DNA of 64,000 nucleotides from JAAYUD01 sp041907665 (GCA_041907665.1 JAYRGW010000006.1:41757-105756); one strand, 5' to 3'. Shown: positions 51,815 through 60,909, numbered from the stretch's first letter. Numbers and translations: made by a program. The notes: generated from the sequence alone by a model not told the origin.

Positions 51815-52129
51815 ATGGCAAAAATAATTTTTTCAAAATATCCCAATATGAAAATTGGTGATATTTTATGTAAGGAACTTAAAATTAATGGGTTCTTTTA
51901 TTCTGATGATCACATATGTGTATGCTATTCAGAAAAATGCGAAATATCAAATAAGTATTTGATAGGTATACTTGATTCTCTACAAGAGAAAAATTTGGTT
52001 CTAAGAGGTATTTGTTCCAATATAGGGAATTGTATGGCTGAAGCGATAGAACCACTAAAAGAATTAAAATCAGGAATTGATTCTTTAGACAAAAAGTATT
52101 GGAATACATTAAATAGCTATCTAGTATGA
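51815..52129 (+). CDS. Hypothetical small cytosolic protein
   Basis: This is a 104-residue protein with no signal or membrane span. Five cysteines are spread through it, in CKELK, ICVCYSEKCE, GICS and GNCM, with the central CVCYSEKC spacing possibly metal-capable. The C-terminal third is helical (AIEPLKELKSGIDSLDKKYW). No known family is recognised. It has its own -7 box and is followed by a clear hairpin. It faces away from the orphan operon, with 340 bases between. Confidence 0.6.
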   Translation: MAKIIFSKYPNMKIGDILCKELKINGFFYSDDHICVCYSEKCEISNKYLIGILDSLQEKNLVLRGICSNIGNCMAEAIEPLKELKSGIDSLDKKYWNTLNSYLV

Positions 52130-52207
52130 AAAATGTAAACCGTTAGTTACTTTACCAATCGCGAAGAATTATGAGGATAAGACGACAAGTTCTTATTGTA
52201 ATTGAAT

Positions 52208-52235
52208 ATCGGTCAGTCCTTTGAGACTGACCGAT
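52208..52235 (+). terminator. Terminator-like hairpin after the 104-residue gene
   Basis: ATCGGTCAGTC (52208-52218) and GACTGACCGAT (52225-52235) form a perfect 11-bp stem with a 6-base loop. No T run follows. Confidence 0.65.
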
Positions 52236-52383
52236 TATGATTAAAAGACCGTAATATTTTCGTTGCTGTATTTGTATAAGTAAACCTTTTTCTGTAAATT
52301 GCCACGGTATTTCTATATAAGGAATGCTAATAGGAGATGGATAGGCTCTAGTTGTTTGAGTCTATGACTTGTATTATGTTACT

Positions 52384-54822
52384 ATGAAAAAGTGTTGTGT
52401 ATATCTATTACTTTTTTGTGCCTTTTGTATTTGTCTACAGGCCCAACCTAAAACGCCTGGAGGGTTTCGGGTAAAAGGGGTGCTGATTGATACATTGACT
52501 CACGAACGTGAACCTTATGTGACAGTCAGTGTCTATAGCATGCAAGATCACCATAAAGCCCTGAAAATGCTGATGACCGATGAGCATGGTGAATTTGGTT
52601 TCTCGCTTGTCGATAGTGGTACTTATTTGCTGTCTTTCACTTGTGTGGGTATGGCAACAGTGCAGAGAAAGGTGGCATTGTACGACCGTACGGTGGTAGA
52701 TATGGGAGTGATCTATACTCGCGATGATATACAAAGTCTTAAGGGCGTTACGGTGGTCTTTCGCCGGAAATTGATAAAAGTTGATATAGACAAACTCGAA
52801 TATGACGTGGAACGCGATCCCGATGCTGCTGTGAGCAATGTGTTGGATATACTACGGAAAGTTCCTTTTGTTACAGTTGGTGGATTGAGCGACGTCAAGC
52901 TCAAGGGAAGGGGAGACTTTAAGGTCTATATCAACGGGCGCCCCAGTATTGTCATCAATTCGCAAAATATGGCGGAGGTATTGAAAAATATGCCTGCCAA
53001 TACAATCAAATCGGTTCAGGTGATTACCAATCCCGATGCAAAATATGATGCAGAGGGCGTTGCCGGCATTCTTAATATTGTACGTAAAAAGGTGATGCCG
53101 GGATATTCGGTATCGCTGTCGGGTGGTGTCACCAATAATTCTCAATATGGCAGGGTATACTCCACCGTGCAAGTGGGCAAACTTTCTATCTCGGGTAACG
53201 CTTCTTTAACGCGCAACGATGCGAGGTACTCGTATACGGACAATGAATACGTTAACAATCAATCGTCCGATAGTTATAAACAAGTATCTTGCGATAATAG
53301 AAAGATGAAGCCGACCGCTGGGACTACCGACGACGTGGAACTGAGCTATGATATCGATTCTTTGCGGCTCTTTACTTTTGGCGCGGGTATCATGGCTAGT
53401 CGTAATCCGGTGGATATAAATGGAACCTCCAAAATGTATACTTCCGGTGGAAACCTTGCATCCTCGTACGATGAAAACAGGCGAATAAGAAATTCGTTGA
53501 ATATGATTGTGGTGCAATCTAACTATCAACGGTCTTTTCGTAAGAAAGGTAAAATGGTTGTATTGTCATACCAGTTGAGTGCGCTCCCACATCAGCAGAA
53601 AACATATACGGACTATATGAATATGGTGAATTATTCGTTTCCGTATACGGGCATCTATCGAAAAGAGAATCCGAACACGACCGAAAATACCGTTCAGCTG
53701 GATTATACCGATCCGATTGCCCGGGGACAAACGATAGAGGCGGGTGTGAAGTATATCGCACGTCGGAATAGAAACAATCATTCGTATTACACCCGCAATG
53801 GCGGCAGCGATTATACTGAGAACGCCGAGCAACGTTTGTGTTATCGGCAGAAGCAATCTATCTATGCCGTGTATGGCGAATATGTGTTGAAAGCGAAAAA
53901 ATGGAGTGCCAAAGGGGGACTGAGATACGAATATACTCACGAAAACATGAATGAAGCGGGGAGCATGGACGACCACTTTACCACTCATTACGACAATATC
54001 GTTCCTTCGGCTTCTCTTTTCTGGGATATTAATGAGAATAACAACTTGAAATTGTCGTACAATATGCGTATTAGCCGTCCGGATGTAAACATTCTTAATC
54101 CTCGTATCAATAACGACGATCCGCTGAATATCTATTTCGGCAATCCGGCAGTGAAGTGCGAGAAAAACAATGCTTGGGATGTGGAATACAATTATACGGG
54201 AGACAAAGCCAGTATTAGCCTTTCTTCAGGCTATTCATTGACCGATAATAGCATTGAATCGTATACATTCGCTACCGATAAAGTGCTGAATCATACTTAT
54301 CGTAATATAGGAAGTCGTTCGGCTATGTGGGTAAGTTTATATGCGAGTGGAACCATTTATAAGCATTTGTATGGCAGCATCAATGCCAATTGGACGTACA
54401 ATCGATATCGAAGTATACCGAGTGGTGGCAATCGTAGCGGCTCGTGCTATACCGTAGATTGGAATCTGGAACAACCTCTTCCGTGGAGTATCTCGATGAG
54501 CGTGAACGGATCATGGAATAATTCGTGTGTTACTCCTCAAGGAAAAACTTCCGGAACTTCTTCTTACGAACTCTCATTGCGTCGTCTTTTTCTTGATAAA
54601 AAACTTACGGTGTCGTGTTTTGCTGATAATTTCTTGCGGAAATATAAAAGGTATTCCTCTTGGGAAGAAGGGAACGGATTTCGCTTTCAGTCGGTAAATC
54701 GTAATGAGTATCGATTTATGGGAATAAGTATCAATTATCGGTTCGGTAAACTGAAGAAAGAGGTGCCTAGAGTAGCCCATGCGATAAACAATACGGATCT
54801 GAAGAAGATAAATGCGAATTGA
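52384..54822 (+). CDS. Outer-membrane beta-barrel protein, TonB-dependent receptor-like
   Basis: The protein has 812 residues from ATG 52384; a TTG 15 bases upstream is in frame, but the Sec signal MKKCCVYLLLFCAFCICLQAQ begins at the ATG. A carboxypeptidase-regulatory-like domain (about 32-115) leads to a plug-like part (VERDPDAAVSNVLDILRKVP; GRGDFKVYINGRPSIV; NTIKSVQVITNPDAKYDAEG). The barrel follows (LKLSYNMRISRPDVNILNPR; the conserved NPxL-type turn is partly kept). This is the OMP_b-brl_3 receptor class of Bacteroidetes, distinct from SusC and without a SusD partner. The cargo is unknown; peptides or siderophores are typical guesses. It is monocistronic, ahead of tRNA-Lys. Confidence 0.88.
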   Translation: MKKCCVYLLLFCAFCICLQAQPKTPGGFRVKGVLIDTLTHEREPYVTVSVYSMQDHHKALKMLMTDEHGEFGFSLVDSGTYLLSFTCVGMATVQRKVALYDRTVVDMGVIYTRDDIQSLKGVTVVFRRKLIKVDIDKLEYDVERDPDAAVSNVLDILRKVPFVTVGGLSDVKLKGRGDFKVYINGRPSIVINSQNMAEVLKNMPANTIKSVQVITNPDAKYDAEGVAGILNIVRKKVMPGYSVSLSGGVTNNSQYGRVYSTVQVGKLSISGNASLTRNDARYSYTDNEYVNNQSSDSYKQVSCDNRKMKPTAGTTDDVELSYDIDSLRLFTFGAGIMASRNPVDINGTSKMYTSGGNLASSYDENRRIRNSLNMIVVQSNYQRSFRKKGKMVVLSYQLSALPHQQKTYTDYMNMVNYSFPYTGIYRKENPNTTENTVQLDYTDPIARGQTIEAGVKYIARRNRNNHSYYTRNGGSDYTENAEQRLCYRQKQSIYAVYGEYVLKAKKWSAKGGLRYEYTHENMNEAGSMDDHFTTHYDNIVPSASLFWDINENNNLKLSYNMRISRPDVNILNPRINNDDPLNIYFGNPAVKCEKNNAWDVEYNYTGDKASISLSSGYSLTDNSIESYTFATDKVLNHTYRNIGSRSAMWVSLYASGTIYKHLYGSINANWTYNRYRSIPSGGNRSGSCYTVDWNLEQPLPWSISMSVNGSWNNSCVTPQGKTSGTSSYELSLRRLFLDKKLTVSCFADNFLRKYKRYSSWEEGNGFRFQSVNRNEYRFMGISINYRFGKLKKEVPRVAHAINNTDLKKINAN

Positions 54823-55023
54823 ATATCTGTTCTTATGAGGGACGACCGTGATTCTTAATGTTTCCATGACTCGAATAAATTTAAAAAGCTTGTCGAAGGA
54901 TTCGTTTTTGTGTCCCGAAATGGCCTAAAAGCTTTTCTTTTTTATAGAATCATCCTATTTTTCACAAAAAAAAGAAGGAACGAAAATCACCTAACTTGCT
55001 GATATTCATTCCTTTTTCTTTTG

Positions 55024-55096
55024 TACGCCCTCAGGGGCTCGAACCCTGGACCCATTGATTAAGAGTCAATTGCTCTACCAACTGAGCTAAGAGCGC
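55024..55096 (-). tRNA. tRNA-Lys (anticodon CTT)
   Basis: Read leftwards from 55096, a 73-base cloverleaf is visible. The acceptor GCGCTCT pairs with AGGGCGT (with GU pairs), the D stem is GCTC/GAGC, and the anticodon stem ATTGA/TCAAT holds loop CTCTTAA, giving anticodon CTT. The T arm is CAGGG-TTCGAAC-CCCTG. Position 73 is A. CCA is not encoded. A good promoter lies 24 bases upstream. Confidence 0.95.
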
Positions 55097-55119
55097 ATCT
55101 CTTTTTGATTTTGCGGTTG

Positions 55120-55150
55120 CAAAGGTAGCTCATTATTTTTAGTTTACCAA
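55120..55150 (-). promoter_or_regulatory. Promoter of tRNA-Lys
   Basis: Reading leftwards, TTGG begins at 55150, and 20 bases separate TTG from TACCTTTG (55127-55120). It matches the Bacteroidetes -33/-7 pattern. Confidence 0.65.
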
Positions 55151-55187
55151 GAGAAAGAGCCTCTTTTTTCTTACTTTTTTGTTTCGT

Positions 55188-55994
55188 TTATTCGAAGAAG
55201 AACTGTTTGGAAGGTGTAGTGCGTTGTAGAGCAAATAGTTGCACGTCTTTGTCGACAATGATTCCTTTTTCTTCCAATTTCTGTTTTACGGTGTGATAAG
55301 CGATGTTGGGCTGGTTATTGTCTTTGCTCAGGTGGCATAGCCAGATATAACGCAGATCTTTTGGGAAGTGGTTGGCCAGGAAATCTCCGGTAGCTTCGTT
55401 GCACAAATGTCCATGATCGCCATAGATGCGTTGTTTGAGGTGCATGGGATATTTGCCCGACATCAGCATGTCGCGGTCGTAGTTGGCTTCTATAATCAAG
55501 TAGTTGGCTTGCTCGACGTGCTCTTGTACGGTGGGTGTAATCTCGCCCAGATCGGTGAGAAAGCAGAATACCTTGCCATCTATTTCGATGTGATAGCCTA
55601 CGTTATCAGTCCCGTCGTGAGGCACCTCGAATGCGGTGATGTGGAAATCTTCCAAGTCTATCGTTTTATCTTTCTCGATATAGCGTATATTGATAGCCGA
55701 TAGCTCTTGGGTGACACAGTAGCTCTTTCTGATGCCTTTGTGCACTAATTGGGTAGCATAGATAGGTATGTTGAATTTTTCTCCGATGTTCCCTACTGCT
55801 TTTATATGGTCGGCATGGTCGTGAGTAACGAATACGCCACGCAGTGTAGACATGTCCACTCCGATGTCTTTAAGAGTCTTTCGGATGGTTCTCAAACTGA
55901 TGCCTGCATCTATCAGAATACCATAATGTTCGGTGCCTAGATAAAAGCAGTTGCCGCTGCTTCCACTGGCCAAACACATAAATCTTATCTTCAT
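55188..55994 (-). CDS. MBL-fold metallo-hydrolase, WalJ/YycJ-like
   Basis: This is a 268-residue cytosolic protein. The metal-binding motif is THDHADH (H58, H60, D62, H63). The opening MCLASGSSGNCFYLG is the signature of the YycJ/WalJ group of single-domain metallo-beta-lactamase-fold proteins. Later metal ligands are in FEVPHDGTDNVGY (H near residue 125) and WLCHLSKDNN (C-terminal His). In Gram-positive bacteria the relative is linked to cell-wall and DNA-repair control and acts as a nuclease-like phosphodiesterase; here the substrate is unknown. A -7 box lies upstream at 56043-56036. Confidence 0.9.
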   Translation of the reverse strand: MKIRFMCLASGSSGNCFYLGTEHYGILIDAGISLRTIRKTLKDIGVDMSTLRGVFVTHDHADHIKAVGNIGEKFNIPIYATQLVHKGIRKSYCVTQELSAINIRYIEKDKTIDLEDFHITAFEVPHDGTDNVGYHIEIDGKVFCFLTDLGEITPTVQEHVEQANYLIIEANYDRDMLMSGKYPMHLKQRIYGDHGHLCNEATGDFLANHFPKDLRYIWLCHLSKDNNQPNIAYHTVKQKLEEKGIIVDKDVQLFALQRTTPSKQFFFE

Positions 55995-56035
55995 ATTCTT
56001 TTATTTGTTCTTTTGGGGTGATTTCAAAAATGACA

Positions 56036-56043
56036 CAAAGGTA
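56036..56043 (-). promoter_or_regulatory. -7 box for the MBL hydrolase gene
   Basis: TACCTTTG reads leftwards from 56043 and matches TAnnTTTG. The ATG is at 55994. No clear -33 element is seen. Confidence 0.5.
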
Positions 56044-56106
56044 CTAAAAGCGTCTGTTTTTTCTCTATTTCTGTTCGATAAATGAAAAAATATATCCATA
56101 TTTAGC

Positions 56107-56135
56107 TTTGATAACAAAATAAAATAATATTTTTG
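56107..56135 (+). promoter_or_regulatory. Promoter of the ATP synthase operon
   Basis: TTTG at 56107-56110 and TATTTTTG at 56128-56135 are separated by 17 bases, slightly short for the consensus. The first ATG is at 56214. The whole operon from here to 63428 has no internal hairpin that I can see. Confidence 0.45.
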
Positions 56136-56213
56136 CGGCGGGTATTGCTATTTACTTTAATTTTGCTCAGACGAAAAAAGAAATAACGAAACTAAGTAAT
56201 AATCATATAAATT

Positions 56214-57737
56214 ATGCCACAAATTATTGGACGTATATCTCAAGTCATTGGCCCGGTAGTTGATGTTTATTTCGACGGTATTGACGCCGAAAAATCATTG
56301 CCAAGGATACACGATGCGCTTGAAGTGAAGAGACCGAACGGTAAGACGCTCATAGTGGAGGTGCAGCAGCATATCGGTGAGGATACGGTGCGTGCCATAG
56401 CCATGGACAGTACCGATGGTTTACAACGCGGATTGAAAGTATATCCCACCGGAGGATCTATCACGATGCCTGTCGGCCCCGAAATTAAGGGTAGGCTGAT
56501 GAATGTTGTAGGCGATACGATAGACGGTATGACTCCTGTAGAACGCAAGGAGTCTTATCCTATTCATCGTGAACCTCCTAAATTTGAAGATTTGGTTACT
56601 GTGCAAGAAGTACTCTATACGGGTATTAAGGTGATCGACTTGCTGGAACCATATAGTAAAGGTGGAAAAATCGGTTTGTTTGGTGGTGCCGGTGTAGGTA
56701 AGACTGTGCTTATCATGGAGCTTATCAACAACATTGCCAAGAAGAACAATGGTTTCTCTGTATTTGCCGGTGTAGGCGAACGTACCCGTGAGGGTAACGA
56801 CTTGTTGCGCGATATGCTCGATTCGGGTGTAATACGCTATGGTAAGGAATTTATGGACGGTATGAAAGAGGGCAAATGGGATTTGTCTAAGGTAGACTAC
56901 GATGAGGTTGCCAAATCTCAAGCTACGTTGGTCTACGGTCAGATGAATGAGCCTCCTGGAGCCCGTGCCTCAGTTGCATTGTCGGGCCTTACGGTTGCCG
57001 AATCGTTTCGTGATGCCGGTGCCAAAGCCGGATCTACCAATGATATATTGCTTTTTATCGATAATATTTTCCGTTTCACTCAGGCCGGTTCCGAGGTATC
57101 TGCTCTGTTGGGCCGTATGCCTTCGGCTGTAGGTTATCAGCCTACGTTGGCTACCGAAATGGGTACGATGCAAGAGCGCATCGCTTCGACCAAATATGGT
57201 TCTATTACTTCGGTTCAGGCTGTTTATGTGCCTGCCGACGACTATACCGACCCGGCTCCTGCAACAACATTCAGTCACTTGGACGCAACGACGGTGTTGA
57301 ATCGTAAAATCACAGAAATGGGTATATACCCAGCTGTTGATCCATTGGATTCTACATCTCGTATCCTCGATCCGAATATCGTAGGCCAGGAACATTATGA
57401 AGTGGCCGAGCGTGTGAAACAAATTTTGCAGCGCAATAAGGAATTGCAGGATATTATTTCTATCCTTGGTATGGAAGAACTTTCGGATGCCGATCGTACG
57501 GTTGTGAACCGTGCACGTAGAGTGCAACGTTTCTTGTCTCAGCCGTTTGCCGTTGCCGAACAGTTTACCGGCATACCTGGTGTGATGGTCAATATCGAAG
57601 ATACGATTAGAGGATTCAAGATGATTCTCGACGGTGAAGTAGATGATATGCCCGAACAGGCTTTCCTCAACGTAGGAACTATCGAAGAAGCTATTGCCAA
57701 GGGTAAAAAGATTCTTGAACAAATTAATCAGAATTAA
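56214..57737 (+). CDS. atpD: ATP synthase F1 subunit beta
   Basis: This 507-residue catalytic subunit has the P-loop GGAGVGKTVL (about residue 158), the catalytic GERTREGND (Glu and Arg near 190), the Walker B strand DILLFIDNIFRFTQAG and the DELSEED-equivalent ILGMEELSDADR near 420. It forms the nucleotide-hydrolysing or -making sites with alpha. It is the first gene of the operon. Beta-first order with epsilon second is characteristic of Bacteroidetes, in contrast to the a-c-b-delta-alpha-gamma-beta-epsilon order of most bacteria. The gap to atpC is 12 bases. Confidence 0.98.
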   Translation: MPQIIGRISQVIGPVVDVYFDGIDAEKSLPRIHDALEVKRPNGKTLIVEVQQHIGEDTVRAIAMDSTDGLQRGLKVYPTGGSITMPVGPEIKGRLMNVVGDTIDGMTPVERKESYPIHREPPKFEDLVTVQEVLYTGIKVIDLLEPYSKGGKIGLFGGAGVGKTVLIMELINNIAKKNNGFSVFAGVGERTREGNDLLRDMLDSGVIRYGKEFMDGMKEGKWDLSKVDYDEVAKSQATLVYGQMNEPPGARASVALSGLTVAESFRDAGAKAGSTNDILLFIDNIFRFTQAGSEVSALLGRMPSAVGYQPTLATEMGTMQERIASTKYGSITSVQAVYVPADDYTDPAPATTFSHLDATTVLNRKITEMGIYPAVDPLDSTSRILDPNIVGQEHYEVAERVKQILQRNKELQDIISILGMEELSDADRTVVNRARRVQRFLSQPFAVAEQFTGIPGVMVNIEDTIRGFKMILDGEVDDMPEQAFLNVGTIEEAIAKGKKILEQINQN

Positions 57738-57749
57738 TGATCTGAAATA

Positions 57750-57989
57750 ATGGAAAGACTACATTTGAATATTGTATCGCCCGAGAAAGAATTGTTCGAT
57801 GGTGAAGTGAGTAGTGTGAATCTGCCCGGTGCACTGGGTGCTTTCACTATTCTGCCGGAACATGCGCCGATCGTTTCTTCGTTGACCAAAGGTACGGTGA
57901 CATACGTTGCCGACAAAGAGTATCAGCTGGAGATAAATGGTGGCTTTGTCGAGATGAGTGATGGAGTTGTTTCCGTCTGTGTATCGTAA
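57750..57989 (+). CDS. atpC: ATP synthase F1 subunit epsilon (short form)
   Basis: The 79-residue protein contains only the N-terminal beta-sandwich (LHLNIVSPEKELFDGEVSSV; PGALGAFTILPEHAPIVSSL; EINGGFVEMSDGVVSVCV). The C-terminal two-helix domain, which in other bacteria makes epsilon about 130-140 residues and inhibits ATP hydrolysis, is missing. This short form is usual in Bacteroidetes and implies that hydrolysis is not blocked by epsilon helices. It contacts gamma and the c-ring. It starts 12 bases after atpD. Confidence 0.95.
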   Translation: MERLHLNIVSPEKELFDGEVSSVNLPGALGAFTILPEHAPIVSSLTKGTVTYVADKEYQLEINGGFVEMSDGVVSVCVS

Positions 57990-58017
57990 TTTAGAATATT
58001 TAGGAGGAACTAACGGA

Positions 58018-58434
58018 ATGCAATTGATAAAAATAAAATTTGCCAAGTCGATAACATTGTTTACAGCCCTCTTGTGTGTATTGGCTGCCGTGTTTTATGG
58101 CTATCTTTTTCCCGAGTTTTATACAAAATCATTTCCATTCTTGTTGGCATTCTTTTATTTGTTCGGTTTTGTTAGCATATCGGTGTATAGTTGGGCTATC
58201 GTAAAAGCTCCCAATAAAGCTGGAAACTATTATCTGGCAGTAAGAATGCTGAAGATGCTTATCGTGATGTTGGGCGCATTTGTCTATTGTCTGTTCAACA
58301 GAGCGGAAGTGATAACATTCATTTTTACATTGGCCGTGATTTATTTAGTGTATCTGGTTTTTGAGACTCGGTTCTATTATACTTCGAATTTGGCTGGAAA
58401 AACAAAAAATAAGAATGATGAAACGAATAAATAA
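58018..58434 (+). CDS. Membrane protein in the atp operon, AtpI-like position
   Basis: The protein has 138 residues from the ATG at 58018, which is preceded by AGGAGG at 57993-57998 with a gap of about 19 bases. The frame is open back to 57958 but would overlap atpC. It has four hydrophobic segments (ITLFTALLCVLAAVFYGYLF; FLLAFFYLFGFVSISVYSW; MLKMLIVMLGAFVYCLF; VITFIFTLAVIYLVYLVF). It fills the slot between epsilon and subunit a in Bacteroidales operons. The four-helix shape and place suggest an AtpI-type c-ring assembly or ion-loading factor, but similarity to AtpI is not obvious. It overlaps atpB by 17 bases. Confidence 0.8.
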   Translation: MQLIKIKFAKSITLFTALLCVLAAVFYGYLFPEFYTKSFPFLLAFFYLFGFVSISVYSWAIVKAPNKAGNYYLAVRMLKMLIVMLGAFVYCLFNRAEVITFIFTLAVIYLVYLVFETRFYYTSNLAGKTKNKNDETNK

Positions 58435-59515
58435 TATATTCCGTGGAGTATTGGTACTCTTGTTTTGTACTGTCGCTCTCTCTGTTTCGGCGCAACATAA
58501 GGCTGCTGCCGGGGAGGACGAGAAAGGCTCTGTGGATATAAAAAGTCTGATATTTAGTCATATCGGGGATACCTATGAATGGCATATCACCAAGATAGGT
58601 AATACCGATTTGAAAATTGTACTTCCTATTATTGTCTACAGCAAAACGTCGGGATGGAATGTTTTCAGTTACAGCCGCATCGAAGAGAAGGGCAGCAGCT
58701 ACAAAGGTTTTACGATTGCTCCTGATGGTGCTCCTCACGAGGGTAAAGTAGTAGAAAAAGTAGGAAATGACTATGTGCGTCCTTGGGATTTCTCGATAAC
58801 GAAAGTAACGCTTGCTCTGTTTATCAATGGTCTGCTATTGATATTGGTAGTGCTGGGCGTGGCACATTGGTATCGCAAACATCCCGATGGGAAGGCTACT
58901 CCAAAAGGATTTGTCGGATTTATGGAGATGTTCATTATGATGGTCAATAATGATATTATCAAAGATAGTATGGGAGCCAATTATCGCAAGTTCTCTCCAT
59001 ACCTGTTGACCGCTTTCTTTTATATCTTTTTGAGCAATTTCATGGGATTGGTACCTTTCTTCCCCTTTGGCGTGACCGTAACGGGCAACTCTGCCATTAC
59101 GTTGATACTTGCCTTGTTTACGTTTATTATTACCAACGTGACAGGTTCGAAGGTGTACTGGAAAGATATATTTTGGCCCGATGTACCTATGTGGTTAAAG
59201 ATACCTCCTATCATACCTTTCGTAGAGTTTTTCAGTATCTTCACCAAACCCTTCGCCTTGATGGCCCGACTCTTTGGTAATATGATTGCCGGACACATGG
59301 GAATGTTGGTTTTGACAAGTCTGATTTTCATTACGGTAAGTATCAGTCCGGTATTGTGTGGCTCTATGACGTTGATTTCGGTATTGTTCAATATCTTCAT
59401 GCTCTTGTTGGAAGTGCTGATCGCTTTCTTGCAGGCATACATTTTTACCATGCTGTCGGCAACGTTTATAGGCATGTCTCAAGAAGGGAAGAAAGAGGCT
59501 GAATTGGCTGATTAA
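58418..59515 (+). CDS. atpB: ATP synthase Fo subunit a, with signal peptide and extra N-terminal domain
   Basis: The protein has 365 residues from ATG 58418; ATG 58415 is one codon earlier, and the open frame to 58361 is not needed. The N-terminus RINNIFRGVLVLLFCTVALSVSAQ looks like a cleavable signal. A polar domain of about 95 residues follows before the first Fo helix (ITKVTLALFINGLLLILVVLG). The essential proton-path arginine is in FALMARLFGNMIAGHMG. Most subunits a have about 250 residues; the extended, signal-bearing form is seen across Bacteroidetes. It overlaps the preceding gene by 17 bases, suggesting translational coupling. Confidence 0.95.
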   Translation: MKRINNIFRGVLVLLFCTVALSVSAQHKAAAGEDEKGSVDIKSLIFSHIGDTYEWHITKIGNTDLKIVLPIIVYSKTSGWNVFSYSRIEEKGSSYKGFTIAPDGAPHEGKVVEKVGNDYVRPWDFSITKVTLALFINGLLLILVVLGVAHWYRKHPDGKATPKGFVGFMEMFIMMVNNDIIKDSMGANYRKFSPYLLTAFFYIFLSNFMGLVPFFPFGVTVTGNSAITLILALFTFIITNVTGSKVYWKDIFWPDVPMWLKIPPIIPFVEFFSIFTKPFALMARLFGNMIAGHMGMLVLTSLIFITVSISPVLCGSMTLISVLFNIFMLLLEVLIAFLQAYIFTMLSATFIGMSQEGKKEAELAD

Positions 59516-59566
59516 TATTAGTGTAGAATAAAGAAAATATAAAATAACAATTAAATTTTAAAGATT

Positions 59567-59830
59567 ATGTTACTATCTGTTTTATTACAAGCTGCAGCAA
59601 CTGGAATGAGTCCGTTTGCTACATTAGGTGTTGCAATTGGTGCCGGTTTGAGTGTGATTGGTGCCGGTATCGGTATCGGAAAAATCGGTGGACAGGCTAT
59701 GGAAGCTATTGGTCGTCAACCAGAAGCATCAAACGATATTCGTTCAAACATGATTCTTTCAGCTGCATTGGTTGAGGGTGTCGCATTCTTTGCACTTATT
59801 GTTTGTATTTTAGGATACTTCCTTAAATAA
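59567..59830 (+). CDS. atpE: ATP synthase Fo subunit c
   Basis: The 87-residue protein has two membrane helices joined by the polar loop GRQPEASNDIR. The ion-binding carboxylate is the Glu in ALVEGVAFFALIV. The first helix is glycine-rich (LGVAIGAGLSVIGAGIGIG), as needed for tight ring packing. The residues that coordinate Na in sodium-type rings (Gln in helix 1, Glu-Ser/Thr in helix 2) are not present in the usual form, so proton coupling is more likely. It starts 51 bases after atpB and ends 8 bases before atpF. Confidence 0.97.
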   Translation: MLLSVLLQAAATGMSPFATLGVAIGAGLSVIGAGIGIGKIGGQAMEAIGRQPEASNDIRSNMILSAALVEGVAFFALIVCILGYFLK

Positions 59831-59838
59831 TAGTCATT

Positions 59839-60339
59839 ATGTCATTGTTACTACCCGAAAGCGGTCTATTGTTTTGGATGCTTATCACCTTTGGTGTGGT
59901 ATTCTTTATCTTGGCGAAATGGGGCTTCCCCGTTATCACTAAGATGGTAGAAAAGCGTACGGAATATATAGAAAAATCTTTGGAAAGCGCCAAGGAGGCA
60001 AATACTCAATTGGCTACCTTGAAAGAAAAAAGCGAAGCTATTGTTGCTGAAGCCAACAAAGAGCAGAGCCGTATTCTGAGAGAGGCTGCCGAAGAGCGTA
60101 CGAAGATCATAGAGGCTGCACGGAAACAGGCAAACGAAGTTGCCCAGAAGGAACTTCTTGCCGTAAAAGAACAGATCCGCCAGGAAAAAGAAGAAGCTAT
60201 TCGCTCCATTCGCCGTCAGGTGGCTGTGCTTTCGGTAGATATTGCAGAGAAGATTATCCGTCAGAAGCTGAGTAAAGAAGACGATCAGATGCAAATGATC
60301 GATCGTATGTTGGACGAGGTAATGGCTCAAAAAAACTAA
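59839..60339 (+). CDS. atpF: ATP synthase Fo subunit b
   Basis: This 166-residue protein has one N-terminal membrane helix (LLFWMLITFGVVFFILAKWGF, about 10-30) and a long charged helix forming the peripheral stalk dimer (TEYIEKSLESAKEANTQLAT; EEAIRSIRRQVAVLSVDIAEKIIRQKL). It ties Fo to F1 through delta. The spacing to atpE and atpH (8 and 6 bases) shows one transcript. Confidence 0.96.
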   Translation: MSLLLPESGLLFWMLITFGVVFFILAKWGFPVITKMVEKRTEYIEKSLESAKEANTQLATLKEKSEAIVAEANKEQSRILREAAEERTKIIEAARKQANEVAQKELLAVKEQIRQEKEEAIRSIRRQVAVLSVDIAEKIIRQKLSKEDDQMQMIDRMLDEVMAQKN

Positions 60340-60345
60340 AAAAGT

Positions 60346-60909
60346 ATGGATGTAGGTGTTTTATCTGTGCGTTATGCTAAAGCGTTGATAGGTTATGCAG
60401 TCGACAATCATGTTGAAGACCAAATCTATGAGGTGTGCAAACATCTCGTCGCCTCTTTTCGTCAGGAAAGAAGGTTGCGTAGCGCGCTCGACAATCCTAT
60501 ACTGACCATCGATGATAAACTGAAGTTGATCAAGGCGGCTGCCGATTCGAAAGGAGAGCCGTGTGAAGAGTTCATACGTTTCGTCCGCTTAGTCCTCAAT
60601 CATCATCGTGAAGGCTATTTGGAGTTTATCTCGTTGATGTATCTCGACTTATATCGCCAAAAGAAGCATATTGGTGTGGCTAAGCTTATCACCGCTGTGC
60701 CTGTGGGCGTTGCCGTTGAGGAAAAAATTAGAAGCGTTTCGCAGCGTGCGCTTCATGCTCAAGGCATGGAGTTGGAGGCATTGGTAGACTCTGATATAGA
60801 AGGTGGTTTTATCTTCGACGTCAATGACTACCGACTTGATGCCAGCATTGCTACGCAATTGAAGCGTATCAAGCAGCAGTTCATCGAAAAGAATCGGCGG
60901 ATTGTTTAA
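60346..60909 (+). CDS. atpH: ATP synthase F1 subunit delta
   Basis: This is a 187-residue OSCP/delta protein with an N-terminal six-helix bundle (VLSVRYAKALIGYAVDNHVED; NPILTIDDKLKLIKAA) and the C-terminal segment VDSDIEGGFIFDVNDYRLDASIATQLKRIKQQ, the family signature. It links the b stalk to alpha. It starts 6 bases after atpF and precedes atpA by 23 bases. Confidence 0.94.
   Translation: MDVGVLSVRYAKALIGYAVDNHVEDQIYEVCKHLVASFRQERRLRSALDNPILTIDDKLKLIKAAADSKGEPCEEFIRFVRLVLNHHREGYLEFISLMYLDLYRQKKHIGVAKLITAVPVGVAVEEKIRSVSQRALHAQGMELEALVDSDIEGGFIFDVNDYRLDASIATQLKRIKQQFIEKNRRIV

Noticed and set aside
59567..59830. Sodium-coupled ATP synthase
   Set aside because: The usual sodium ligands in subunit c are not present in the expected pattern.
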